DNA of 64,000 nucleotides from Epiperipatus broadwayi (GCA_028023455.1 JAQFVV010012446.1:3224001-3288000); one strand, 5' to 3'. Positions 47,626 to 59,540 are shown, counted from the stretch's first letter. Translations and numbers: made by a program. The notes: generated from the sequence alone by a model not told the origin.

Positions 47626-50600
47626 AGTTGTTTTAGGCTACACATTAAATATATAAACATTATCAAAAGCCGATAAGCAAAAAAAAGTGGTCCGTGAATA
47701 ATTTTCATGATATCTAACATCACAGATAAGCATAAAAGTCCTAAAATAATAACCCATTTGGGAGAGTCTTTTAAAATCATCGAGCAGATTCCAAGTTTGT
47801 GATCAATAATATAGAAAATGTATATATCTAAATAATAAAAGATCATTGATGCTTTTATATATATATATTTTATTATAAAAAAGGGAAATATAAAACTAGT
47901 TGGATATTTGATGTTGTATTTTAGTGTATATGCACATTTATTTTAATCACATTGCGACAAGTGATCACAAAAAATCTCATCAAGTTTTAAATTTTATAAA
48001 TTTTGCATTAGGCTGCATTCATAGCCATCCTGGACAGAAGACCACAGGTGAACATCAGCCAATCACTTTACCACATTACTTTATCTCTTTTTATTTTACA
48101 TATATACTTTACCAATTTTATTTGTTATATTACTGATTCTTGTTTACTCATTCATCCATGTATTTAGCTTTCGATCTTGTTAAGCCTCATCTTTCATGTC
48201 CCCATAGTCTATTTTTCTGTTACTTGTCCAAGTCTTAAATTTATAAGGAAGGACTGGCGTAATCCATTTATTAGATCCTTTTTAGGAACATAAATATATT
48301 TTATTTTAATGTTTATATCTGCCAGAAGCATCCCATTCAATTTTAATTCTGTGATTAATTTTATCTATTAGGTTTCATATTAATTCTTATAATTTGATTA
48401 AGATATAATTTATAAGTGCTAATCTATTTTAATTTATTATCAATCTTTTTTTTCAAAAATCCGTTAAATATTTCCACGGCCTTTTTAATAATTCACCTCT
48501 AGTCTTTTATGGTTTCATTTGCTAAATTTCACAACATTTGAAGCTCTGCCACTTTTTTTACATGCCATGTAGATGATTTAATTAATTTCCTTTTATTTTT
48601 ATCTCTTTTTACTTTATTTGAAATCACAAAATGCTTTTTCTATTGCAGAGAGTACTGGAGAACTTTACTCTGCTTGCCAAGCCTCCTAATCCATACTCTG
48701 TTTTTATGTTCTCTTAATCAGTACTGTTGCCTTGCGTTGATTAATGCAGTGTAGAGAGATGGGCTCTATAGCTCAAGATCTTGTGCTCTAACTTTTTAGG
48801 AATTCCTGAACAATGAACTATTAGATATTTTTTATTTAAATCAGTACTGTTATATTTTGATTTTTTTTTATCTGGAATTTGAGACTATCTTACATACATT
48901 GTAATGTTCCAAATATTTAATTACAGCGGAAATGCTTAATAAAATCAAATGATTTTTTTACGATCCATGTGTCAATGCTAATAGCGCTTAATGATTTTTT
49001 CCTATAACATTATTTATATATAGTCTTCTCCATTGTAACTTTATCAATAATTTTTTTAGCCCCTTTTTTTTAAATTAAAATTTCTATAATGATTTTATCA
49101 TTTCTGAAGCTTTTTCATGTTTTATAGATTTAAATACTTTTTTTGTTGCCTTAATATCCTTCACAAATATCAATGTCATTATTACATATGAAATATCCAT
49201 ATCATTTAGTCATTTGTGTATCATTTTGCCAATAGTCTATTCCTTCACCTTCATGTAAAGTGCAATGACTCCATCATTTTGTCAAACCGCTCTGTTCTTC
49301 ATAAATGTATTTGATTTTCGTTTTTCTTAATTTAGAATGTAACATTTTTTTCTGTTATTTTATTATTACATAGTTCATTGTAGAATTCTTTTCACAAGTC
49401 TGTCATTGCACCCCAATTTTCAGGGTATTAAACTTTATCTGTACAATATATTTCTAAAATTGAAATGCTAAAATAAATTGCGTTAAAGAGAACAAGAAAT
49501 CGCCAACTACCATTAACAATCAAGACCTAACATTTAGTCATAATGCTATCAATCTGCCTCATAGAAATTTACATATATTCTCTTTTATAGTTTTTATTCC
49601 CCAAATAAATTCTTTACATTTTATTATTTTTAATTCTTTTACATTGTTTTGCAGAATTTCACTTATCTATCTAAATGACTCATTTTATTTTCATATTTTC
49701 TCCTAGTATAATTGCCTCATCTTGAAAATGCTACTTTTTTTTTTTGTTCCTGATTATCTGTAGGCCATTTTTAATAAATTATCTGTTATCTTTTCAATGA
49801 TCTTGTTTAAATCTGAATTACTCTCAAAGGATTTTTTATTAGCATTTTTTATTAAAAATACTTTTAATGAGTTCAGCTATTATTACTGTTTTTTGTACAA
49901 TTTTATTTTAATTTAGTTTGCTTTTTTTTGGGTTCCAAATCTTGTAAATTAATATTGACCCACTGCCCAATTTCTAACCTCATTGAAATATTGCACACTC
50001 ATGCATTCCTGATGATAATGCAGGCTTTTTCATAGAATTGTAATAAAAATTTAGATTTTTAATTTTGTATTTAACATTGATAATAGTAACACGTGCACTT
50101 CTTGTAATTTTAAACCCAATGATTTATTGAAAACTGATTTCAATATTTCAGTATTACATATATAAAAAAAAAAATGAAAAAAAAAAATCTTCGGCTTTCG
50201 TAAATAAGAGTGTGGAATGCTTATATTTAGAAACAGAAATGTTACTACAATAATTCACAAGCCGGATTATACAATCATTTAAACAATATTGCAACTAATG
50301 CCATCTTGTTTAATTAATTGACGCTGAAATGGGAATCGGTTGCAAGTTTACTTAAATGATTCTTTGAAAATGTGATTTGTGAATTACTATTTATTTATAG
50401 GCTTGTAAAAATCATTACCATTCAAGTTCTTTTTATTTAAAGTATAACTAATGCCCATGCTTTTATTTGTGAAAGCGGAAGAAAATTTATTAATTTTTAG
50501 TGCCTTTATGTGAATAAAAATGTTTTTTAAAAGTAAAAATAAAAAAGTTTTACGTATTTTTTATTATTGATATTTTTCGTGTCTTGCTTTACATTAACTT

Positions 50601-51201
50601 ATATTTACATTTCATCAGTCCATGATCACTCTATGTACTGAATCAGTTGTGAGCATTTTTTCAAGTATGTATTTTTTAATTTAAATTGTGTAATATTTAA
50701 ATTCAGATGATTTCATGCTCATGTTGGATTTTTTATTTATAAAGAATTCACATCTTCTGTTTTATTTCTCTCTCCATATTTACTCTTATGATTTTTCAAT
50801 TCTTGTCTTAAAGGCTCTTTCATGGCAGTTTTAAAATCTGGTCCATTTGAAAGCAATTTCACAAAGTCTGAAGCATCATATGGAAATATGTCATTTCAGT
50901 TTTTATAATCTGTCTTCGTTTTAAAATGATCTGTAATTATAGGAGGCCAAATATAAGGTCATTTTGAAGTGGCTGCTTGAATTTTAAACTTGTATCAAGC
51001 TTAACACCTTTTGCTTTCTGTCAACAATATTTTGATTAATATCTTTAGACCCTTTAGGAAATAGGAATTATTATTTGTGTATATTTACAAAACTCAAACT
51101 CTTGTCAGTTTTATTGACCTCAGCAAGGAATCAAATGTTTATTTTTTATGTAGTGCCCTCTTCTTTTTTTTTATTAGCTATAAGTAATATATTGCATATA
51201 C
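47626..51201. other. AT-rich DNA, no gene confirmed
   Basis: Long T-rich stretch. A slightly G+C-richer patch at 48650-48790 begins after TTGCAG but is interrupted in all frames. No family was recognised on either strand. Confidence 0.35.
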
Positions 51202-52172
51202 GGTAATTTTCTATTTCCTAGTGTTAGCTGCATGATGGCGTTGATGCAAACCAAAAACATACATATAACGATTCTAGGCCGTGATTGATTTTATATAAAA
51301 ATATGATTTACATTTCTAAAAATATTATAGTAACTAATACTATATGATGTTAGTCTTTCATTTTTGTAAATGTTTATGGATCTTATATTGTTTTTTTTTT
51401 TTTTTAGTTTGTGTGTGTGTCTTTAAAGTTATGTTGTCTTTTTAATTTTTTTTTAGTTTATGTTTGTCTTTTTAAAGCTACGGTATTTTTTTAAGAGTAA
51501 ATAAATAATTTTATTACAAAGCAATACATAATTATAAATATATAAAAAGTAATGTAATTTATATACTACAATTTATAATTGATACCTGACTACTATGGTT
51601 TTTTTTTTTTTTTACAGTAATTAAAACTCACAAATATAAAAATTTAACGTTATTTAAATAGTACAATTTAAAAATATTCCCCACAAACTTTTTCTTTTTA
51701 AGTTAAAAGTAGTGGGTTGTTTTTAATAGTGTGAATTTGTTAAAAGTAACCTTAAATTTATATACTACATTTACTTATTATACGGATAATTTTCTTTCTT
51801 TTTTTTTTGTGACAGCAATTAATACTCAGAAACTGTGTTGTTTTTGTTTGTGTATATATTTCTATAACGGATATAACGTCATTATTTTAATACAAAATAA
51901 TGCTGTTTTTATAAAATAGTAAAACATTTGTATAAAATATATTCTTAAATCATTAAATAAATTAATAGTTAATATACAAATAAAAAAAACTCACCTGCAT
52001 GTTCTTTTTTGGTCTATATGGTAAAAAAACAAAACAACATTGTCCGTGGGGAGAAAATTTGTCAAAAACACATGTTTGAGCGAAGAAACATCAATAACAA
52101 AATAACACTATAACTGGTTATTGAACTATGAGGACATACTAACAAAAAAAAAAAAAATTGATCAGTCGACAA

Positions 52173-52473
52173 TTACTTTGTAATTAGTTGCATCTCAAAC
52201 AAGATCGCACTAAAAACATCTTCACCCTTGTGAAGACGTCGCCAAAGGAACTCACACAAGTAATCATCCATGCATCATCTGTGTGTCCCCACACTTTTCT
52301 GTTTTGGGATTTGAGGCAGACCCATAAACGCTCAATGTTTTGGGTATGCGCGCCTGTGCTAGGATCCACAAAGTTGTAGCGGTGGTTTACGCGCAGATGT
52401 TTAAATCCTGCTGCCTCCAGATCAGATGTTTTATAACCTTTCCAGCAGTCGGAGTAGACGGTGGAAAGACGTT
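52173..52473 (-). pseudogene. ISXO2/IS1595-type (Merlin) transposase, terminal DDE exon
   Basis: A polypyrimidine tract and acceptor (GCATCCCCATCAG) end at 52474. The exon then reads RLSTVYSDCWKGYKTSDLEA, AGFKHLRVNHRYNFVDPSTG, AHTQNIERLWVCLKSQNRKV and WGHTDDA. TVYSDCWKGY supplies the second catalytic Asp block, and VDPxTGAHTQxIExxW is the hallmark third block of the ISXO2-like DDE domain. After WGHTDDA the frame shifts: the expected tail DDYLCEFLWRRLHKGEDVFS, then AILFEMQLITK, lies one frame over and ends at a TAA at 52175-52173. The shift suggests a dead copy. The family cuts and pastes DNA; Merlin is its eukaryotic branch. The first Asp block was not found. Confidence 0.8.
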
Positions 52474-52475
52474 CT

Positions 52476-52631
52476 GATGGGGATGCAACATATAGAAAAA
52501 AAAGTGACGATAGTTACAGACCGAGATGGCAGTACGAGCCAGAAGCTCGACGTCCACCAGACAAGCCAAATTATGATCAAGGGAAGGGGCCGTGGCCTCC
52601 GAAGCAGGAAGGTGGTACAGATAAAGAATAA
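52476..52631 (+). other. Unknown proline-rich open frame, antisense to the transposase intron
   Basis: The plus frame reads DGDATYRKKSDDSYRPRWQY, then EPEARRPPDKPNYDQGKGPW and PPKQEGGTDKE before TAA. It is unusually rich in G+C and in Pro, Arg, Asp and Tyr for this window, so it looks like genuine coding DNA. It abuts the transposase acceptor (antisense to its intron) and has no start codon. I do not recognise it. It could be a captured host exon or part of a retroelement inserted in the intron. An overlapping frame from 52426 (88 codons) is less protein-like. Confidence 0.4.
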
Positions 52632-52699
52632 GAAAGAGGCGTTTAAGAAGCCTTTCAAATACAGAGGGTTTTTGAAGGCTATTGCACCATGAGGGTATG

Positions 52700-53378
52700 T
52701 AACAGTAGCTGGGTTCAAATATGGGTGCTAAAGTAAGTAAAGGGTAATAATAATTATAAAGAGTAATTATGAGTTGTTATGAATTAAATAGGTGGACGCG
52801 GGAAAAATTATAGTCATTCGAACCCTGTTACAAAAGAGTAGAATGGAATACGTTAATCAGTTAAAAGCATGAATGTATATATATATTTGTTGTATGTGTT
52901 ATTTGTGATGTGTGTGATTTATATGTGAGGATGTAGAGAAGCGATTATGTGCAGAGTTGTGTTATTATTTTGTGTTTATATATATATTGTTGTTTATTGA
53001 TGTCGTAAGCTATAGATTTTAATAATGTCAGTTGTAGCACATGTTTCTTAATGAAAACCCATTAAACATACAAGGCTGGAGAGTAATAAATAGAATTGAA
53101 AGTTGTGTTGCAGGGGTTTCAGTTAATGACTGTCCACCGGAATTCTAAGAACTGGTCAAATTAGTATTTTAGAACAATGGAAGCTAAAAGCATTCTTGAG
53201 ATCTGGTCGTCGGCGCATGAAGAGATAAAAGAAATGTGAGGTGAAAGAACGTTAAAGAATAGAACTATATATATATTTTAGTGATTTAGTCGGTGATTCA
53301 AAAAGATACAGTAATAAGAAAGAAGCGGGAAAGTAAAACGTATTAACGTTATTATTTTAATTAATAAAAATTTATTAA
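52700..53378 (+). other. Possible retroelement leader
   Basis: Contains two very short open frames that start like gag leaders: MGAKVSKG (about 52720) and MEAKSILEIWSSAHEEIKEM (from 53178). Together with the LTR-like stretch at 54380-55200 it may be a degraded LTR element, into which the foldback unit at 53379-54379 inserted. Confidence 0.3.
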
Positions 53379-53510
53379 CTGAAAGACAGGCTTATTTATA
53401 ACTGTGTCTATATATATGTAATATTAGGGTATGAGCACAGACTAACATGACCCACCACTCTCCACTCCATCTAATAACACTGACACACTTAAACACATAT
53501 ATGTTGAAAA

Positions 53511-53575
53511 GATAAATAATCACCAATATACGTATTTCATGCTAAACCAGCAATCATCAGTTGGTCCAGATTATC
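53511..53575 (-). ncRNA. Hammerhead ribozyme, type I, complete core
   Basis: On the minus strand stem I is GATAATC and CCAA paired with UUGG and GAUUAUU across an internal loop. The core is CUGAUGA at 53560-53554. Stem II is UGCU-GGUUU-AGCA. GAAA lies at 53538-53535, then the small stem III UA-CG-UA and the triplet AUA, with cleavage before UUGG. All conserved core positions are present, and the internal loop of stem I is placed for the usual contact with loop II. Confidence 0.75.
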
Positions 53576-54213
53576 ATCTCTACACATATATACTATAAGT
53601 GCTCAGATATATATTAAGATAGACAATCCTCATACTTTAATGGACAGGCTTCAATCTACTCCACACTCCAACTCTTCAACCGTCCATCTAATTGAAAATC
53701 TGATGATGGAATGTTCAAAGGCCACCCTGAGCCCGAGATTCTTGTCACACCCATGTTGACCTAAGGTCAATCTAAACCCCACATGTACAGGACATAATCC
53801 ATTAAATACACATATGCAAGGATGGGCAGACATCTCTATAATGTAATAACTGAAAGACAGGCTTATTTATACCTGTGTCTATATATATATATGTAATATA
53901 TAAGCCTGTCTTTCAGTTATTACATTATAGAGATGTCTGCCCATCCTTACATATGTATTTAATGGATTATGTCCTGTACATGTGGGGTTCAGATTGACTT
54001 TAGGTCAACATGGGTGTGACAAGAATCTCTGCCTCAGGGTGGCCTTTGAACATTCCATCATCAGATTTTCAATTGGATGGACGGTTGAGATTTTCAATTG
54101 GATGGACGGTTGAAGAGTTGGAGTGTGGAGTAGATTGAAGCCTGTTCATTAAAGTATGAGGATTGTCTATCTTAATATATATCTGAGCACTTATAGTATA
54201 TATGTATAGAGAT

Positions 54214-54278
54214 GATAATCTGGACCAACTGATGATTGCTGGTTTAGCATGAAATACATATATTGATGATTATTTATC
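54214..54278 (+). ncRNA. Hammerhead ribozyme, opposed copy
   Basis: Same fold as 53511-53575 on the other strand: CUGAUGA at 54229-54235, stem II UGCU/AGCA, GAAA at 54251-54254, cleavage after 54262. Stem I has lost one pair (CCAA against UUGA) and stem III reads UA-CA-UA. The core remains intact. Confidence 0.65.
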
Positions 54279-54379
54279 TTTTCAACATATATGTGTTTAA
54301 GTGTGTCAGTGTTATTAGGAGTGGAGAGTGGTGGGTCATGTTAGTCTGTGCTCATACCCTAATATTAAAAATTTATTAG

Positions 54380-55250
54380 TGTACTCCATCGAAATGCAGG
54401 GGTAAATATAATCATACCGGTTCTTTAGACCGGCTCAGTGAATAGCTATTGTGGGACTCGCCTGAACTTTATATATGGAGATTTGCCATTTATTCAATCT
54501 AGTGTAATGGCCAAGGAACTCCTAACAGCTAGAATCTCTCACAAGCAAGTTAAAAATCATCTACTTAACCTCTAAGATGGATTATTTTGTGTAAGATTTT
54601 TCGGAGTCTGTCATCATTGTTCAGATCAACAACTCGCTAAAACCAGCATCTTTTCAAGACTGTAAGCTTACAGATCATTAGCCTTGACCACGTGAACATT
54701 CACTCTTAACAGAGGTAACCTTGACCTTTTCTCAATATATGTTCAATGAACATTTAGTAATAGATTAAGAAACGTGTTATTCCAATTTAAAGAAAGTAAT
54801 TAATAATTTCTTAAATCTTTAATAAACAACTCACATGTAATTGCACTCATTCGTTAATATGTATATTAATCTTATATATATGTATATCGGAATGAATGAG
54901 TTATATGCTTAAGATATTGAGATATGTATACGTGTGTTAATAAATCTTAGAATTTAATTTTAACTTGTGTATTATTTGCATTCTGGGATTCTGATAACCT
55001 CTGGGCTATCCTAATAGGATTTGTGGGCAGATAGAAATTATAACGATATATATATATGACGTCTCTTCATAAGACCACCTTAGCTTTGTTCTCCCGATAG
55101 ACATTGTTCCCCGGATCTTGAGATTGAGCTAGTCTGGATAAGATACCCAAAGAGTGTCCATTAGAAGCTTTTTTTTTTTTGAGGGGTATAATTCTTATTA
55201 ATTGATAAGACTGGCGCTTGAGATGGGATTTAGCCCCATGCTCATAAATA
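54380..55250. other. LTR-like sequence, unresolved
   Basis: Contains AATAAA-type signals and a TGTGTATTATTTGCATTCTG segment that resembles an LTR R-U5 end. No partner LTR or TG/CA borders could be fixed. It lies inside the transposase intron on the opposite strand. Confidence 0.3.
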
Positions 55251-55305
55251 TACCTACTCGAAGCTCAGGGCAATAACTTGTACACACTCAATTCTTAGAA
55301 TAAGA

Positions 55306-55485
55306 TTACGGGTAGAATGTTAAAATGAAAGTTCTCAGATCTTTATTAGCATGAATTCGCATTTCCTCACCACAAAGACACATCTGTTTCGACAGGATAT
55401 TTTTATTTTGTAAAATTGCCACAATGCTGGCTTCAGTTGATGGCAATTGCCACAGCTTCAAATACTCTGAGTTAGAGGCGGCCAT
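55306..55485 (-). pseudogene. Merlin transposase exon 1 (N-terminal zinc-ribbon region)
   Basis: The ATG at 55485 is 547 bp from the element's right end, matching the 541 bp of the homologous exon at 40002. The frame reads MAASNSEYLKLWQLPSTEAS, IVAILQNKNILSKQMCLCGE and EMRIHANKDLRTFILTFYP. LQNKNILSK followed by CLCGEEM matches the start of ISXO2-like transposases, where a zinc-binding CxxGHxM-type motif precedes the DDE domain. The donor kept in the other copy (GTAAGT after CATTT) is lost here (CATTTTAAC), so this exon no longer splices normally. The upstream TTG at 55500 is not needed as a start. Confidence 0.7.
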
Positions 55486-55514
55486 CTTGTTATTGAACAA
55501 ATTCTCGCGAGAAT
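55483..55514 (-). promoter_or_regulatory. TCTCGCGAGA promoter motif upstream of transposase ATG
   Basis: A perfect 14-bp palindrome ATTCTCGCGAGAAT (55501-55514) contains TCTCGCGAGA. That element is known from TATA-less animal housekeeping promoters. It lies 18 bp upstream of the start, whose context AAGATGGCCGCC is one base off the YY1-type AAGATGGCGGC. The homologous site before 40002 has decayed (TTTTCCGAGA). Confidence 0.6.
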
Positions 55515-56040
55515 ATTATTTGTCGAGTGATTGTCAAATAACTGCTGTCATGTACCCTTTAAAATAACTTTTTGAGTGTTATACATTCATAATGGAACCT
55601 TCACATCATTATTAATAAACTTACAACACTGAAGTAAGTTACAGCACATTAAAAAAAATGTCTAATCAAAATTTAAAAAACTATGACTGGCTCAAATACA
55701 CACTCACACGAAACTACAGAGAAAATAGATATTCTATTACGATAAAATGAATAACAAAATCAGATACAGCAGCCAATGAAGGCATTTTCTTTGCTTTTCG
55801 CATAGAAAAAAGACATAACTGGTAGCTATTGGAAACTCTTTCTGTGTTTTATCATAGAAAGAAGTCTCTGTTGGCTTCTGTCGCCGTCCAACATAATATG
55901 AGGACTCTTTTTGAATTTATAACGTAGAAAATTTCCTCTTGTTGGGTGAATGCCGGTGAAACAGTATATTTCTAGGAATTGACCTAGAAATAGCGACATC
56001 TCGCAGCTAACACCAGGAAATAGAAAACAACCATATATAC

Positions 56041-58270
56041 ACACATGTAGTAGTCGAGATTTTTATGGTTAAAAAATTCAAATCATATAGATTTCTTCAA
56101 TAACTGAGAACTTCTCATTAGATAAAATGAATCTGATTATTGCATAGAATTTTAAAAGTTAGATGTTAGCTTTGGAGCAGATGAGACTTCATCAAAATAT
56201 TTCTTCAGAGAATTTTTCAGCCTTTGAATTTCTATTTTTATAGATTTGCAACTGCCTGATCTCGTTTTACCATAAGAAATTTTCTCCATTATGAGGACAT
56301 GTATTCGTTAAACCTTGTTATATCATTTTTATCTTCACTACAATATGATTAAATTCTGTTGACAGCATATGAAAGGTCTTAAATTCATCTATTCATTTTA
56401 TCAACTGGCCTATTTTTGATATTGGGTTTTTTTCCTCAAACCAGCCAAAGATTCAGAATGTAAAACCCCAAACTGGATAATAACCTGTAACTATTAATGG
56501 TTATTAAAAGTACAGGTACAAATGTCTTTCTATTGTGTTTATTATTTGGTAAAAATCTGTCTGGTAAAGAAATAAAATTTCTTTATTGGAGGAAAGTTCG
56601 TTCCCAGACAAGATCTTGTCAAACAAATTATTTTATTGTCCTCATTTCAATAAGCAAAGGAAATGAAAGTGTTTTACTTTATCACAGATTATAATAAATG
56701 AAAGTTATTAAACGATATGTATGATATAATTAATAGCAATCACTTGTTTCAACTTAATATAAAAATGAATCATTCTCAGAATTTTTTCATTCTGAACTTT
56801 ATGGTTTACCAGAGATATGTATCCCTAATGTATATTTAAGACTTCTTTTTTTGTGATACTGGTTCATTAACATAGACTTACTTTGGCTAAATTTCTAAAC
56901 TGTTTTCGTCTTTCGATTGTTGATATACATTTTCTAATAAAAAACTGGACATTTTGGTTCCATCGTAAAAATTTAAAATTCTGCACCCATGATTTATGGA
57001 TAAGTTTTTATGCCATGGCTTTATTCATCAGTATACTAATTGCAGAATTTTTTTTTTTTTTGTAATTTTTTCCTGATTTTATTATACCCCTAGCAAAATA
57101 TTGTTTTTAAAATTATGAATATGATGGAAAAACAAGCAATTAGACACATTTTTTATTTTTTTTTTTAAAAAAACCTTTTTTGGTTTTGGTGCAAAAATGA
57201 TAAAAATTGGTATTTTGCACTTCTTACTGTTTTTTTTTTTTTGTTGATCATTGATTAAAATTTATTATGAAAGTTGAAAACAATTTTTTTTTTTTACATT
57301 TAATTGCATGAGTGTTTGATGGCATAATATTACATACTGTTATTAAAAGGACTACATACAGAATTACCTTAACTTTCATTTTTATCATTGACCTGCTCAT
57401 AAAATTTCTTTGGCAAAATTTATATCATAATGTGACTGATTGCAGTCATCTTTAATGTGCTTTATCTTGTGAAGATGATAGTTATAAGTAAGAAAATATG
57501 GAAAAGAAATCTCATATTTCTGAAATGACAGCAATTCTTTTATACATAAAGGAATTATTGACAAAATTAACAGGTTGTCTTTAAATGTAGCATGAAAATT
57601 TTTCCACAAGCAATGAATATAGTTATTTTTCTTGTGGTCCAAATATTAACTGGCTTCTCTACCATCTCAGGGATCTACAATGAATATTTACCATAGAAGA
57701 TATGTGGGTTGGGTCAGTTGAATAGAAGCATTCGTTAAGGATTGGGTATGCTTTTTATCAAAGAACAATTATATATCTATTTTTACTTTTTTAAAAAGAA
57801 ACGGGTAATTTTGATAATACAGTATTGGCAAAATTCAAAAAGTATTGCTTACCTCCTGTCAGAACTAGAAATTCTAGCTTGAAAACAGTGAAAAAATATA
57901 AGATTTATATATTGTAGAGATATTGTTCAGTCTTCTGTATTTCAAGTTAAACAGTCAATAAAGAAGACAATATACAGATTTGTTAATAATTTTTTTCATT
58001 AGTTTGTTCAAAATTAAAAAAAAAAACAAAACTCAAAAATATAACCAGAGAAAGATGAACAAGGTTAACAAACAATTGCCATTTCTGTGATGTGTTTTTG
58101 AATTATTTTTTTAAAAATATTTTTTATAATCTTGCCCATTTTGTTCTTAATATGAGAATTGCCGAAAACCTCTAGTGTTCACCAAAACCTGCTTTTATTT
58201 CGTATATATACATATATGAATTCATAATATTTCCGGGAGCTTTAATTTATGCGACTGATTTAGATTTAAA
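56041..58270. other. AT-rich DNA, no gene seen
   Basis: Poly-T runs and short chance frames (56497-56694, 56883-57065, 57397-57642). Nothing recognised. Confidence 0.4.
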
Positions 58271-58289
58271 AAACTAAGATTTTTTTTAC

Positions 58290-59540
58290 ACCTAGAGGAA
58301 AATATTTTTATCCCAAGTTACATGGTTTACCAAAAATCCACAAAACAGATATTCCATTGAGACCGATTGTAAGTGCAGTTGGTTCACCAACAAAGACATT
58401 AGCTCATTTTCTATCTTCTTTTCTATAGTCACATTTAATAAAAATGTCATTTTATGTTAAGGATGCAAATCATTTTCTTGAGCTTATTCGAGATATTAAA
58501 ATAACTAAAAATGATATTTTGGTATGTTTTGATATTGTTTAGCTTTTTACTAGTGTACTTGTAAAAGAAGCTATTGAAGTTTTGAAAAATATTCATCTGA
58601 TTTTGTTGCGAACACTGCTTATTAAATACATTTGTTTTTGATGATCAGATGTATAAACAAACAACAGTTTTAGCTATGGTTCACCAATTTCTCCAGCATG
58701 GGCTTCTATTTTTATGGAGAACTTGGTAAAGAAACTTTTAATATTAGCATTTAAAAAACTATCTGTATGGCTAATTTGGCCTCGTGGTAAGCATGCTCTT
58801 GATGAATTTTTAATTTTTCTAAATTCTTTTCACATCAAATTTACTTGGAAGTAGAAAATAATAATCAACTTCCATTCTTAGATGTTTTAATTGAAAGAAA
58901 GATATGGTTCTTTATCCCATTGTGTATATAGAAAGCAAACAAGCACTGGGAGATATCTAAATTTTTCTTCTCATCACCATCCAGCACAATTATTTTTAGT
59001 GGCATTGTTATGTTATATATAACTAAGAGACTTTCTGATGACAGCCGTTTTCACCAAGATATCTACGCTACTAAAAAATGCTTCTTCATAAGGGTTTTGA
59101 TCACAGGATTATTAATAGGGCTTTTTTATTTAATAAGAAAAAAGATTTTGATACTTCAAAAATTAAGACTGTTCTGCCATCTATAAAGGGATTAAGTGAT
59201 AAAATTGGTAATGTTTTAAAGAAAAATAATATTCACACAATTTATACTACATTTAAAACAAATTAATGAAGTATTTCCACACCCTAAAGAGTTTGTTTAC
59301 ATTCATTGGACAAACCGATTGTATATAAGAAAAGAACACATTTTGGCAGTTTGAGAAAAATCTAATTCATCAGTCATTTATTCGTACATTAAAGTAACTA
59401 CCTATGATATCAATTTTACTAAAACACATTCTGGCAAAAGTTGAACAATATGACCAAAGACTGCTAAGGGAAGCTATAGAGATTTTTAAAAGACCCAAGA
59501 GCATAAATGAAAAGCGTGAATTTAAGAAAGTTAACAGTAA
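58290..59540 (+). pseudogene. Penelope-like element, RT and endonuclease
   Basis: The element reads PKLHGLPKIHKTDIPLRPIV, SAVGSPTKTLAHFLSSFL, then DILVCFDIV-stop-LFTSV (the FDVxSLFTNVP catalytic block, Ser codon now TAG). FDDQMYKQTTVLAM (the FGDxxYxQxxGxAMGSP block, frameshifted) and [11 protein letters not shown]-like residues follow. A clean 62-codon stretch (59078-59266) contains KTVLPSIKGLSDKIGNVLKK, the linker before the endonuclease. FVYIHWTNRLYIRKEH is a decayed GIY-YIG entry, and EAIEIFKRPKSINEKREFK is the C-terminal part. Numerous stops and shifts make it dead. It continues after an insertion at 59541-59645. Confidence 0.85.

Larger units (their letters stand above)
53379..54379. mobile_element. 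Large foldback PLE-type unit with two hammerheads
   Basis: Arms of about 445 bp (53421-53865 and 53901-54366) are inverted copies with few differences, separated by about 35 bp. A block (ACTGAAAGACAGGCTTATTT) is repeated directly at 53379 and 53849. AAAAATTTATTA flanks the unit on both sides (about 53367-53378 and 54368-54379), a 12-bp target duplication typical of Penelope-like insertions. In the right arm a 25-bp unit (TTTTCAATTGGATGGACGG) is doubled at 54064-54113. Confidence 0.8.
51202..56032 (-). mobile_element. Merlin-type DNA transposon, 4831 bp, with nested insertions
   Basis: The left end GGTAATTTTCTATTTCC mirrors the right end (complement of GGTTGTTTTCTATTTCC). Similarity continues inward through GTGTTAGCTGC for about 35 bp. 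The flanks are GCATATAC (51194-51201) and ATATATAC (56033-56040), an 8-bp target duplication with two transitions. The minus strand carries a promoter, transposase exon 1 near the right end, and a terminal DDE exon near the left end. Between them lie foreign insertions (52.5-55.3 kb). It is the larger relative of the element at 39461-42025. Confidence 0.75.

Noticed and set aside
52426-52718. 88-codon plus and 95-codon minus frames
   Set aside because: Both are shadows: the plus frame overlaps the more protein-like frame at 52476, and the minus one does not join the DDE exon through its acceptor.
55826-56044. 72-codon minus-strand frame
   Set aside because: It runs across the inverted end and subterminal region of the Merlin element, which explains its composition without a gene.
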